Assembly: GCA_002786715.1 (NCBI GenBank)
Contig: PCTW01000061.1
Location: forward strand, 124,001 to 188,000
Source: Bdellovibrio sp. CG22_combo_CG10-13_8_21_14_all_39_27
GTDB lineage: Bacteria; Bdellovibrionota; Bacteriovoracia; Bacteriovoracales; Bacteriovoracaceae
Reading direction: 5' to 3'
Length of the DNA: 64,000 bases
Shown: piece by piece, positions 35,868 through 44,618 of the stretch
Layout: each line of letters begins with the position of its first letter
Numbering within the stretch: the first letter of the stretch is position 1
Position numbers and translations under genes: made by a program
The notes under the pieces: generated by a model
Databases searched by the model: none
The model's input: the letters and a program-made list of their open reading frames with translations, nothing else
Told to the model about the DNA's origin: nothing

Positions 35868-37136
35868 ATGCTAGATCTCAAGTTTATTCGCGAAAATTCA
35901 GACATCGTTAAAAATGTTGTCACTCAAAAAAACGTCAAACTTTCGATTGATGATTTATTGTCTTTGGATAAAAAAGCCCTTGAGCTGAAAAGTGAAATGC
36001 AAAAACTTCAAGAAGAGCGCAACGCTCATTCTAAAAAAATACCTAAGGCAACGGCCGAAGAAAGGCCAAAGCTTATTGAAGAAGGACGTGCCATCGGTCA
36101 AAAGCTTGATGCCATGAAACCAGAGGTTGAAGCAGTCGAAAGCCAACTCAAAGAGCTTCTGTATCTTGTTCCTAATCTTCCTCATCCTTCAGCTCCAGTT
36201 GGTAAAGATGAAAGTGAGAATGTCGAAGTCAAAAAATGGGGAACTCCTCGAAAATTTGATTTCAAACCACTCGATCACGTTGAACTTTTAGAAAAAAATA
36301 ATTGGGCTGAGTTTGAAAAAATTGCGGAAGTCTGTGGCTCTCGCAGTTACTCTCTTCGTAATGATATGGTTCTACTTGAGATGGCCTTGCATCGTATGGC
36401 CCTTGAGAAATTGAAAAAGAAAGGATTTACGCTTGTCTCTACTCCGGCGTTTGCAAGAGAAAGTGCTCTCTATGGAACTGGTCATTTTCCGACAGGAAGA
36501 GATCAAGTTTACCATCTTCAAGACCAAGACCTCTATCTGTCAGGTACCGCCGAAGTACAGTTAAATTCACTTCATGCCAATGAAATCATGAGCGAAAAAG
36601 ATCTTCCGATATTATATGCTGGATTTTCTCCTTGCTTTAGAAGTGAAGCAGGTAGTTATGGAAAAGATGTTCGCGGTCTTATTCGTGTTCACCAATTTAT
36701 GAAAGTTGAGCAGTATGTCGTTTGTAAAAATGATACGGCAGAAGCCGAAAAGTGGCATAAAGTATTGCTCGAAACTTCAGAAGAAATTGTCCAAGAGCTT
36801 GAACTTCCTTATCGTATTGTCGAATGTTGTACAGGCGACATGGGTGCTGGAAAAATTCGCATGTACGATGTCGAAAGTTGGGTCCCTTCTGAAGAAAAAT
36901 ATCGTGAAACACATAGCTGTTCTTCTCTTGGTGAATGGCAAGCGAGAAGAACGAATACACGTTACCGTGACAATGACGGAAAGGTTCAATTTGTGAATAC
37001 ATTGAATAATACCGCTGTTGCAACTCCGAGGATTTTAGTCTGTTTAATCGAAAATCATCAACAAGCAGACGGTTCAGTCCATATTCCAGCGAAGTTGAGA
37101 CCCTATATGGGCGGTGTCGAAAGCATTAAAGGTTAA
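35868..37136 (+). CDS. serS: Seryl-tRNA synthetase
   Basis: Class II synthetase of 422 residues. The N-terminal coiled-coil tRNA-binding arm (about 30-105) is followed by the core with motif 2 (CFRSEAGSYGKDVRGLIRVHQFMKVE) and motif 3 (NTLNNTAVATPRILVCLIENHQ). The start at 35868 gives the normal SerRS opening MLDLKFIREN with AGGAG 9 nt upstream; a TTG six bases earlier is rejected. Confidence 0.96.
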   Translation: MLDLKFIRENSDIVKNVVTQKNVKLSIDDLLSLDKKALELKSEMQKLQEERNAHSKKIPKATAEERPKLIEEGRAIGQKLDAMKPEVEAVESQLKELLYLVPNLPHPSAPVGKDESENVEVKKWGTPRKFDFKPLDHVELLEKNNWAEFEKIAEVCGSRSYSLRNDMVLLEMALHRMALEKLKKKGFTLVSTPAFARESALYGTGHFPTGRDQVYHLQDQDLYLSGTAEVQLNSLHANEIMSEKDLPILYAGFSPCFRSEAGSYGKDVRGLIRVHQFMKVEQYVVCKNDTAEAEKWHKVLLETSEEIVQELELPYRIVECCTGDMGAGKIRMYDVESWVPSEEKYRETHSCSSLGEWQARRTNTRYRDNDGKVQFVNTLNNTAVATPRILVCLIENHQQADGSVHIPAKLRPYMGGVESIKG

Positions 37137-37192
37137 TCCTGACTTAAATGCTCTTTTCTTCATTAAATCCTTAATCTTCCGATAAAGAATGA

Positions 37193-39487
37193 GTGAAGAA
37201 AAGTAGAATTTCTAAACTCTTTATCTTGATTTTAGTTCTCATGAGCGGAAGCTTCATGGGGAGGAAATATTTAGATTGGATCAGTTCAACCATCTACCAA
37301 TTGAACGTTCATGATAATCGACTTGAAAAAAATATTTTTAAAATTTCAAATGTTCTTTCAGGGATTGAAATTTCGAGAACGAAAGAACTTGAAAATCATC
37401 TTTCTAATTTGCTAGATCAATTAGAAGAACAAAAAAAGATCTACACCAATCTCCATCTCGAGTTAAGTCAATGGAATATCCTTTCTCATGATTTACAAGA
37501 TCCAATCAATCGCCTTGATCAATTAATCGATCTCTATTTAAGAGTTTCAAGAAGTCTTATCATCAATGATAATAATAGTACTGTCATCTATGATCGAATA
37601 TCTTTTCTTCAACAGCAAAAGTCATCAATGCTTATTCAAATCAATGTTGTCTCACAAACTCTTGTTGACGAGATTGAAAGGATTAATCTTTTTATCGATG
37701 CTTGGATGTTGTTTTCATCCTTTGCTATTTTCTCTCTGATGATTCGTTTTTATCGATCTGAGTATCAAACGTTAGAAAAGAATCTGAAATTTCTCGTGAA
37801 AGAAAAAGGACACGTTGAAAAACTTTTGCAAGAAACTCAAAGTACGGTGGATAACGGATTATGGGAATTTGATTACCAAACAAAAGAAACTAAATGGTCT
37901 CCGATGATTTATAATATCTATGATGTCGAAGATAATGAGAAGCTATCCTTACAAAAGGAATTTTCTTTATACATTGAGTCCGATCGTGAGCGATTCCTTT
38001 ATGCATTGAAAGAAATTCGTCGTTTTAAGCAAAGCAAGACATTGGAACTCGAATTATTATCGTTCAAGGAAACGCGTAAATATTTAAAAATAGATTTGAG
38101 ACCAATTATCGTTTCAGGCCAAGTCGTCAGAGCAATTGCAACCGTTCAAGACATTTCAAAGAAAAAGGAATTGGAAAATCAATTTTGGAATCTCTACAAC
38201 GGATTACCTCTACCTTTACTGATAATAAAAGACACAACCATTATCCATTGGAATAAATCTTCTGAAGATTTTCTTGCTGTCGAAGATTCATCTATCCTTC
38301 AAAATAATCACATCGCAAGCTTTATGCCAATGTATCAAAATGAGGAAGTAACCTCGACTTCATTTTTCAGATCAGTTCTTGAAAGATTGAATCAAGAGGA
38401 TGAAGTCTCTGAAATCATTTCTTTTAGAAAAACTAATGGTGAATCAGAAAGTGTTAAAGTGCGAATTCTTAATTTTCAATCAGCTGGCCCCCAAATGTAT
38501 CTTCTCATTTTTGAAAAGGGACAAGATTTTTTTGAGCTACGAGAAAAAGTGGAAGAACTTAAATTTAACAACAGCTCCACTTTAATGTCTCTGGAAGAAC
38601 TCATCGCTTCTTTGGAAGCTGAGCTTTTAAAAAAACAGCATGTCCTAGAAAAAAGTTTTCCACTTTTGAAAGTGCATTTTGATGAAGTGTTTAGTTTGTT
38701 TGAAAACAAGCTTGAAGCCTATCACAGACGGATCTATCAAAGCAAAATAGGTTATCAAAAACTCGAGCTTTCTCAATTTACAAATAAAGTCGTTGATAAA
38801 TTACGTAAAGTTTTCAATAAGTCGGAATTTGAAAGTAACGGCGAAAGAGCATTGCAAGGTGTTTATCATTTAAAGCAAGAGGAGATGCTCAATGATATCC
38901 TGAAAATAGCGGAATCTGTGAGAAGAGATTTTGCGCCAAAGTCTATTTCTCTTAATTGGGAACAAAAAAATCATTCAATGAGGGCAGTACTTATTTTGTC
39001 ACTGCAATTTGAAAGTTCTTCTCTAAAGCATAATTACAATGAAAAGTGGGGAATGGAGTTAAGAACTTTAATAAAAGACTCTGGACCAATTATCGAGGTC
39101 AGCCAGTTTCAGCAGGAAGGTATTATTCGTATTTCCTATGGTGTGAGAAGTGTCAATCATCATATTGTTGATGTTTCTCCTCACGAAATACTTTTTGATC
39201 GACAGTATGTCTCTGATTATCATGCATCTCTCATAAAATTCTCTAATCAGGCCAAGCAATGCTTGGATCACGGTGATATGAAGCGTTTTCAATTTATTTT
39301 AAATGACATTGCTTATGTACTCGAAGGCCTTAATCAAAGTGGTCTTGCGCTTCAAGCGACAAAAATCAGCAAATTTGCTTCAGCTGAGATGTTCAAGGAG
39401 AGTCGAGAACTTTGGATCGATTTCTACGATCAGCTGCGCAGAGTTACTCAAAAAGTTGATGTCGTCCATTCTAAGTTGTCAGCTTAG
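37193..39487 (+). CDS. Membrane PAS sensor lacking a histidine kinase core
   Basis: A 764-residue sensor-like protein. TM helices at about 8-24 and 169-186 flank a helical periplasmic domain. A PAS domain follows at about 215-325 (GLWEFDYQTKETKWSPMIYNIYDV, ending in the PAC-like VQDISKKKELE) and a second at about 330-440. The C-terminal 300 residues have no H-box or ATP-binding motifs. The last 90 residues resemble a histidine phosphotransfer domain in which the HxLKG-type motif reads AYVLEG, with Tyr708 at the His position. It may act as a signalling scaffold. The start is GTG with a weak ribosome site. Confidence 0.6.
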   Translation: MKKSRISKLFILILVLMSGSFMGRKYLDWISSTIYQLNVHDNRLEKNIFKISNVLSGIEISRTKELENHLSNLLDQLEEQKKIYTNLHLELSQWNILSHDLQDPINRLDQLIDLYLRVSRSLIINDNNSTVIYDRISFLQQQKSSMLIQINVVSQTLVDEIERINLFIDAWMLFSSFAIFSLMIRFYRSEYQTLEKNLKFLVKEKGHVEKLLQETQSTVDNGLWEFDYQTKETKWSPMIYNIYDVEDNEKLSLQKEFSLYIESDRERFLYALKEIRRFKQSKTLELELLSFKETRKYLKIDLRPIIVSGQVVRAIATVQDISKKKELENQFWNLYNGLPLPLLIIKDTTIIHWNKSSEDFLAVEDSSILQNNHIASFMPMYQNEEVTSTSFFRSVLERLNQEDEVSEIISFRKTNGESESVKVRILNFQSAGPQMYLLIFEKGQDFFELREKVEELKFNNSSTLMSLEELIASLEAELLKKQHVLEKSFPLLKVHFDEVFSLFENKLEAYHRRIYQSKIGYQKLELSQFTNKVVDKLRKVFNKSEFESNGERALQGVYHLKQEEMLNDILKIAESVRRDFAPKSISLNWEQKNHSMRAVLILSLQFESSSLKHNYNEKWGMELRTLIKDSGPIIEVSQFQQEGIIRISYGVRSVNHHIVDVSPHEILFDRQYVSDYHASLIKFSNQAKQCLDHGDMKRFQFILNDIAYVLEGLNQSGLALQATKISKFASAEMFKESRELWIDFYDQLRRVTQKVDVVHSKLSA

Positions 39488-39510
39488 TTCTTAATTGGCA
39501 TGATCTGCAT

Positions 39511-39900
39511 ATGAAAAATATCTTTCTATTGTTTATACTTCTGATCTCGAATCTTACTTTTGCAGGGGAATTTGATAACAAAATCTCTGGCGAAATATGG
39601 TGGTCAAAAAATGAGAAAGGCGATGGAACATTAAAAGAAGCTGAGATTGTTGTAAAGGCATATACTCTGGCGAAGGGGTTAAGGAGATTGCTGGCCGAGA
39701 CAACTATTAAGAAGCCTTCATTTCCACAACTATTCTTGTTAGGTCCAAAGCAAACACTCATTCCCGGCGATCAATTCGTTGGTCCCTTTGAAGTTGAAAT
39801 TAAATTTATCCATGAAGGTAAAGTGAATTATGCAAGTCCTATGAGTGAGGACCTTGTTCCTAATGGAAAAAGAAATTCAATTTTTTACCTCTTTCCTTAG
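39511..39900 (+). CDS. Secreted Ig-like protein resembling the CcmI/CycH C-terminal domain
   Basis: A 129-residue protein with signal peptide (MKNIFLLFILLISNLTFA-G). The mature part reads ISGEIWW, VVKAYTLAKGLRRLLAETTI, LLGPKQTLIPGDQFVGPFEVEIKF, which resembles the small beta-sandwich found at the end of CcmI/CycH cytochrome c maturation proteins. I cannot assign a function on its own. It has a 4-bp TTAG stop overlap with the convergent TetR gene. Confidence 0.55.
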   Translation: MKNIFLLFILLISNLTFAGEFDNKISGEIWWSKNEKGDGTLKEAEIVVKAYTLAKGLRRLLAETTIKKPSFPQLFLLGPKQTLIPGDQFVGPFEVEIKFIHEGKVNYASPMSEDLVPNGKRNSIFYLFP

Positions 39901-40550
39901 TTTAATTCGAATACAGGTAGCTCTACACCCAACAATGCTTCCGCATTAAGTCTTATTTCAGTTAAAAGATCATTGGCATCTTGGGTTCTATTTGTAGAGA
40001 TCATGATAATCAACGAGCCGGTAATCATCGATTGCAATCCATTGATATGAATTCGCAACTCTTCGAGCGATTTATAGCGCATGGACTCAAGAAAAATTCT
40101 TTCCCATAAGTCATGAGCTGTTTGCAGGATTTCTTTTAATATTTTTTGCATCTGCGGATTTTTAGTTCCAGAGTGGAACATCAATATAAAAAACTCACTT
40201 ACTTCTTTGTTATATAAAGTCCATTCAAAGAGGGACTTGATCATTTGCATGACTTTGGTTTCAAAAGAAGCTTCTCGATTGAGGTTCTTTTCAATAAAAT
40301 ATCGGGCCATTTTTCCGCTAAAGAAAAAAAGCTCTTCAATGATCGAGTCGAGGGTGGGGTAATGGTAGAGGATTAAAGGTTTAGAGATTCCGGACTCTCG
40401 AGAAAGCTCAGCAATGGAGAGTTGATGGAGTCCTTTTTCTGAAATAATCCGCAAGGCACTATCGAGAATAAGTATTTTTTTACTAGAAAGATCCTTAGAA
40501 CCAGGTAATTGAGTTAGAGCTTTCCAATCAATTTTTAAGCGAATTCGCAT
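39897..40550 (-). CDS. TetR/AcrR-family transcriptional regulator
   Basis: A 217-residue one-component regulator. The N-terminal helix-turn-helix (ILDSALRIISEKGLHQLSIAELSRESGISKPLILYHYPTLDSIIEE) is typical. The C-terminal ligand domain is helical. The ATG at 40550 has AAGGA 9 nt upstream; a 14-residue upstream extension is rejected. It diverges from the 34-codon small gene, which may be its target (inference). Confidence 0.85.
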   Translation of the reverse strand: MRIRLKIDWKALTQLPGSKDLSSKKILILDSALRIISEKGLHQLSIAELSRESGISKPLILYHYPTLDSIIEELFFFSGKMARYFIEKNLNREASFETKVMQMIKSLFEWTLYNKEVSEFFILMFHSGTKNPQMQKILKEILQTAHDLWERIFLESMRYKSLEELRIHINGLQSMITGSLIIMISTNRTQDANDLLTEIRLNAEALLGVELPVFELN

Positions 40551-40627
40551 CGTTTCAATCCTTTTTCTGATTGTACCATGTAAAACATACATATGTTTAA
40601 ATAAAATTGAATATTGTTAAAGAAATA

Positions 40628-40656
40628 TTGACCAGGAGATAAAATTTGATTATTGT
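40628..40656 (+). promoter_or_regulatory. Promoter of the 34-codon gene
   Basis: TTGACC (40628-40633), 17-bp spacer, TATTGT (40651-40656). Transcription would start near 40663, leaving an 18-nt leader that holds the GGGAGG ribosome site. Confidence 0.55.
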
Positions 40657-40680
40657 AGTCAAGAAATCCGGGAGGTTGTC

Positions 40681-40785
40681 ATGTTGAAGGTATGCATAAT
40701 CGCAGTGCTTTTAAGCCTGCCCCTAGAGACGGGTTATTCAAAAACGATTCCTCCAAGACTCGAAAGAATAACTCACTCATTATAG
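40681..40785 (+). CDS. Small exported peptide of 34 residues
   Basis: A short gene supported by a promoter, a strong ribosome site (GGGAGG, 5 nt before ATG) and a terminator about 50 bp after the stop. The peptide starts with a hydrophobic stretch (CIIAVLLSLPLE) resembling a signal peptide or short membrane anchor, then a basic tail (KTIPPRLERITHSL). The transcript would be about 200 nt. It could be a secreted peptide, a small membrane peptide, or the coding part of a dual-function sRNA. Divergent from the TetR gene. Confidence 0.5.
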   Translation: MLKVCIIAVLLSLPLETGYSKTIPPRLERITHSL

Positions 40786-40831
40786 GGACACGGAGAGAGA
40801 GAGCTGGCTCCACCGGATTGGGTCCAGAGGG

Positions 40832-40864
40832 TAACGAGGGGTCTTAACGCTCCTCGTTTTTTTT
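40832..40864 (+). terminator. Terminator embedded in the opposing coding sequence
   Basis: AACGAGG (40833-40839) pairs with CCTCGTT (40852-40858), then eight T residues. It ends the small gene and covers the 3' coding end and stop of the convergent membrane protein gene. Confidence 0.75.
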
Positions 40865-41242
40865 ATCCGCTTTTATATAGAAAGTTTGATTCTCAAGTCT
40901 TGTTATTCCCTCACTTATTTCCATGACCTTTTTTGCTTTTATTTTTTGCTCAAGGATCATAATAGAAGCTCGGATTTTTTGTTCTATCGAAAAATGGTCT
41001 CTATCAGTCTCAAAATCCAATTTTCCCATCAATATTAATAGTTCTCTTTCAATTTTTTTCTGAGTTTTGGAGTCAGTGTTTGAATATTGAGAATGAAAAG
41101 AGGCAAGGAACTCGCGCCAAGCTTCAGGGAACTCATAGGAGACAAATCTTCTCCACTCGAGCAGCCCGAAGAACCAGAGAAGCATGACAAGCAACAGAGC
41201 AGATGCAAAAAAAATGATGAGAAAGAGTGTCAGGGTATTCAT
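40844..41242 (-). CDS. Membrane protein with an MtfA-like segment
   Basis: A 132-residue protein in the frame chosen here. One membrane helix (LFLIIFFASALLLVMLLWFF) is followed by a soluble region (EFPEAWREFLASFHSQYSNTD, then ERELLILMGKLDFET and IEQKIRASIMILEQKI) that resembles the N-terminal part of MtfA-type peptidases. It ends before the HExxH-type zinc site of that family, so it cannot be an active MtfA. The start is uncertain: upstream in-frame codons exist and none has a clear ribosome site. Confidence 0.45.
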   Translation of the reverse strand: MNTLTLFLIIFFASALLLVMLLWFFGLLEWRRFVSYEFPEAWREFLASFHSQYSNTDSKTQKKIERELLILMGKLDFETDRDHFSIEQKIRASIMILEQKIKAKKVMEISEGITRLENQTFYIKADKKNEER

Positions 41243-41343
41243 AGAATTATTGTGCATGGATGAAATGCTAACTGCAAGCCAATGCTTTACAGCTTTGTTC
41301 AGCAAACTGTAGAATAAACCCTAACTTCTTAAGGTAATCAATT

Positions 41344-41535
41344 ATGACATCTGAACATAAAAGAAAAAAAGCACGTCAACGGCAAGAAGCCAAAGCTCAA
41401 AAAAAGCATATGGCCCAAATGAGAAAAAATGACGGACTACCTCCAGAAGAGAAAAAATTTGGTCAAATTCAATTGGCCATTGTTATTCTCATCGCAATAG
41501 CTGGCTCAGCCGCTATTCTCTATGCTCTAAGCTAA
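41344..41535 (+). CDS. Small tail-anchored membrane protein
   Basis: A 63-residue protein. The first 30 residues are strongly basic (KRKKARQRQEAKAQKKH), and the last 20 form one hydrophobic helix (LAIVILIAIAGSAAILYAL). The C-terminal anchor leaves the basic head in the cytosol, where it could bind nucleic acid or the membrane surface. AAGG lies 9 nt before ATG. It precedes rapA by 17 bp and is probably cotranscribed with it. Confidence 0.65.
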   Translation: MTSEHKRKKARQRQEAKAQKKHMAQMRKNDGLPPEEKKFGQIQLAIVILIAIAGSAAILYALS

Positions 41536-41552
41536 CATACTAAGGAGAAATT

Positions 41553-44318
41553 TTGTACAAAGTAGGACAACGCTATATGAGCGTTACAGAGCCTGAATTA
41601 GGTTTAGGCTTAGTAACCGCACTCGAAGACAAAACAATAGTCGTTAGTTTCGCAGGCAGCGAAATTGATCGACGTTATCGTAGTCAAAATGCTCCTTTAA
41701 AAAGAGTTTTGTTTGAAGTCGGTGATTCGCTTCAAGATAACAAGGGTGAAACTTTTGTTGTCGAAGAGTTTATGGATAATCAAGACCTACGAATATATAA
41801 ATCTGGAGATCAGATAATTCCGGAAAGCGAATTGTCTTCAAGAATTTCTTTTAATAAGCCTGAAGAAAAACTCTTACAAGGACAAGGCGACTCAGACTCG
41901 CTTTTTTGTTTGAGATTGAGAACTCAAGAAGTTCACAAGAAAATTGTCTCCTCTGACTGGAGAGGTTTCCAAGGTGGTCGAATGGCCCTCATTCCTCATC
42001 AGTTTTATATTGCAGATCGAATAGCGCATCAACCAAGACCACGCGTTCTCCTTGCTGATGAAGTTGGTTTAGGGAAAACAATTGAAGCAGGTCTCATTAT
42101 GCACCATTTGGTGCTGACAGGACGAGCTGAAAGAGTGCTCGTTATTGTTCCTGATTCATTAGTATATCAATGGTTTTTGGAAATGAGACGCCGCTTTAGC
42201 ACTGGTTTTACTTTTATCAATCAAGAAGTGCCGTTAGAAAGAGGATCAAATCCATTTAAAGATTCTGAACGAGTCATCGTATCTATGGGGCTACTAAAAG
42301 GTGCTCCAATCGCGAGACAGCTTTTGGCCGAAGCTCATTTTGATTTACTCGTAGTTGATGAAGCCCATCAACTGACTTGGTCAGTAGAGGGCAAGAGTCC
42401 TGAGTATGAAATAGTAGAGAATCTTACCAATCGAATTGAAGGTGTTTTACTTTTAACTGCTACTCCTGAACAGCTTGGACTAGAAGGTCACTTTGCTCGA
42501 CTCAGGCTATTAGATCCTAATCGTTTTCATGACTATCATGCCTTTTTAGAAGAAACTAAACAGTTCAATCAAATTGCCACTCTGGCCAGGGCCCTTGATT
42601 CACAAAAAACTTTATCCGAGGATGATTGGAAATTATGTTCAGAGCACTTGAGAGAGAAAGATGTCGTCGCTCTAAAGGCCCAAGAATCTTCACCTGAATT
42701 AAGATCTCAACTCATTAACCATTTAATCGACAGACATGGAACAGGGCGAGTTTTCTTTCGCAATACTCGCCAAGCTTTAGGTGAGGAATTTTCTTTTTTT
42801 CCCAAAAGAGAATTGCATTCTTATCCAATCAAAAATACGCCTAAGGCCCTAAAAGAATCATTTGAAAAACGTCAAGGCAGAGGTGAGCTATTTAAATTGA
42901 AAGCCTTGTGGCTTGCTGAATTCGTTGCTCAAAGTCCTCATAAAATCTTTTTAATCTGCCATGGTAAGGAAATGGTATTAGAGCTTGAAGAGATTCTCAA
43001 AAATTCTATTCCAGGAATTAAAACTGGAGTTTTCCACAGTGGTCTATCTCTTATGGCAAGAGATAGACAAGCCGCTTATTTTGCGGAAGCAGATGGCGCG
43101 AAAATTCTACTCTCAACCGAGATCGGTTCAGAAGGGCGAAACTTTGAATTTGTTCAGCATCTCGTTCTTTTTGATTTGCCAATAAAGCCTGATTTGCTTG
43201 AACAAAGAATTGGTCGACTCGATCGTATTGGGCAGAAGGGAGTCGTCAATATTCACGTTCCCTATGTTGAGCAAACTTATGAGCAAATTCTTTTTGAATG
43301 GTATGATCAGGCCATTAATTCCTTTCTCCATTCCCAAAGTGCAGGAACACTACTTTACAAAAAATTCCACGAGCAATTGCACTCTTTACTTGAAGGGGGA
43401 AAGAGCGTTGACTGGAATGCATTGTGTGAAGAAGTTAAGGTAGAACATCAAAAAATCAATATTGAAATGGAGCAGAGTCGAGACTATTTAATTGAAATGA
43501 ATTCTTTTAATCCTGAGATGGCACGCAGTATTGTCAATAAAATTAAGGAACAAGATAAATCAGATGATCTTTCTCTGTATATGGATACAGTATTTAATCA
43601 GCTCGGCGTCGATAGTGAAGATTTAGATGACTCTAGTTTGTTTGTTCGTCCAGGCGACAATATGTTTATTCCTTCTTTCCCAAGTTTGCCTCAGGAAGGG
43701 ATAACAGTCACTTTCCAGCGATCGAGGGCCCTTCAAAGAGAAGAGTTTCAATTTTTAACTTGGGATCACCCCATGGTTTATGGAGCAATCGACTTAATTA
43801 GAAATAGTTCATTCGGTAATGCAACCTTGGCCATGAGAGCGGAGCAAAAGGCTGGAGCAAAATCTTATTTGGAATCTTATTTTTTAGTAAAAGTCGTCGC
43901 GCCATTGCGACTCCATTGCGACCGCTTTTTACCACCAACTCTCATTCGTGTGCTTATTGATAAAGATGGAATGGATTTAACCGCAAAGTTTACTTCCGAT
44001 TTTCTTGATCAAAGGGTTGTTCCAGCTGACAAAGAAACTATTGCTAAGATCTCAGCTCTTCCCAAAGACTCATTAAAGAAGTGGTTGGTTCAGGCCAAAG
44101 CGATTGCGGACAAGCAAGCAGCCTCTTTGCTGGATGAAGTTAAGCAAAATGTTTTAAGTTTCTACAGTGAGGAGATTGAAAGATTGATTGAACTTTCTCA
44201 AGTCAATCCTAATATTTCGACTGCTGATATTGATAAAATTAAAAACGAATTTGAAGAAATTCAACAGTTCTTGAATAAAGCGACTGTCGATATTGATTGC
44301 TTAAGACTGATCGTTTAG
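41553..44318 (+). CDS. rapA: RNA polymerase-associated ATPase RapA
   Basis: A 921-residue SWI2/SNF2 ATPase that recycles RNA polymerase after transcription. The N-terminal tandem Tudor-like domains (GQRYMSVTEPELGLGLV) match RapA. The ATPase shows motif I DEVGLGKTIEAG (Lys175), DEAH at 269-272, LLTATPEQLGLEGHFARL, and motif VI-like EQRIGRLDRIGQ. A C-terminal RapA-specific domain follows. The TTG start has AAGGAG 5 nt upstream. It is a little shorter than the roughly 968-residue E. coli protein. Confidence 0.93.
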   Translation: MYKVGQRYMSVTEPELGLGLVTALEDKTIVVSFAGSEIDRRYRSQNAPLKRVLFEVGDSLQDNKGETFVVEEFMDNQDLRIYKSGDQIIPESELSSRISFNKPEEKLLQGQGDSDSLFCLRLRTQEVHKKIVSSDWRGFQGGRMALIPHQFYIADRIAHQPRPRVLLADEVGLGKTIEAGLIMHHLVLTGRAERVLVIVPDSLVYQWFLEMRRRFSTGFTFINQEVPLERGSNPFKDSERVIVSMGLLKGAPIARQLLAEAHFDLLVVDEAHQLTWSVEGKSPEYEIVENLTNRIEGVLLLTATPEQLGLEGHFARLRLLDPNRFHDYHAFLEETKQFNQIATLARALDSQKTLSEDDWKLCSEHLREKDVVALKAQESSPELRSQLINHLIDRHGTGRVFFRNTRQALGEEFSFFPKRELHSYPIKNTPKALKESFEKRQGRGELFKLKALWLAEFVAQSPHKIFLICHGKEMVLELEEILKNSIPGIKTGVFHSGLSLMARDRQAAYFAEADGAKILLSTEIGSEGRNFEFVQHLVLFDLPIKPDLLEQRIGRLDRIGQKGVVNIHVPYVEQTYEQILFEWYDQAINSFLHSQSAGTLLYKKFHEQLHSLLEGGKSVDWNALCEEVKVEHQKINIEMEQSRDYLIEMNSFNPEMARSIVNKIKEQDKSDDLSLYMDTVFNQLGVDSEDLDDSSLFVRPGDNMFIPSFPSLPQEGITVTFQRSRALQREEFQFLTWDHPMVYGAIDLIRNSSFGNATLAMRAEQKAGAKSYLESYFLVKVVAPLRLHCDRFLPPTLIRVLIDKDGMDLTAKFTSDFLDQRVVPADKETIAKISALPKDSLKKWLVQAKAIADKQAASLLDEVKQNVLSFYSEEIERLIELSQVNPNISTADIDKIKNEFEEIQQFLNKATVDIDCLRLIV

Positions 44319-44321
44319 GAA

Positions 44322-44618
44322 TTATTTTTGAAATCTTTTAAGATCATCGCTCGTGAAGCATCCTGAAATGGGCTCTCCAAATTTCTTTTGGATTAGCTCT
44401 AGGTCTCCCTTCATCATCAATTCCTGTAACGCTTTTTGACAAATACTATGACTATACTTCAGTTGAAAAGAAGAGCACTCATCTTTAAATCTTCTGGCTT
44501 CAAAAGGTTTTCCTTGAAAGGAGAGCATTGACCAATTTTCACAATCCTCTTGAGATGCAGGTTCTTGCTTACAAGAAGAAAAAGAGGCAAAAATCAAAAA
44601 CAAAAATAAATATTTCAA
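44322..44618 (-). CDS. Small lipoprotein
   Basis: A 98-residue protein. A lipoprotein signal (KYLFLFLIFASFSSC) places the lipid on Cys16. The mature part contains four more Cys (EDCEN, DECSS, SICQK, SGCFT), likely two disulfides, in a compact helical domain. The start is TTG, overlapping the HD-GYP stop as TTGA, with AAGG 9 nt upstream. Function unknown. Confidence 0.65.
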   Translation of the reverse strand: MKYLFLFLIFASFSSCKQEPASQEDCENWSMLSFQGKPFEARRFKDECSSFQLKYSHSICQKALQELMMKGDLELIQKKFGEPISGCFTSDDLKRFQK

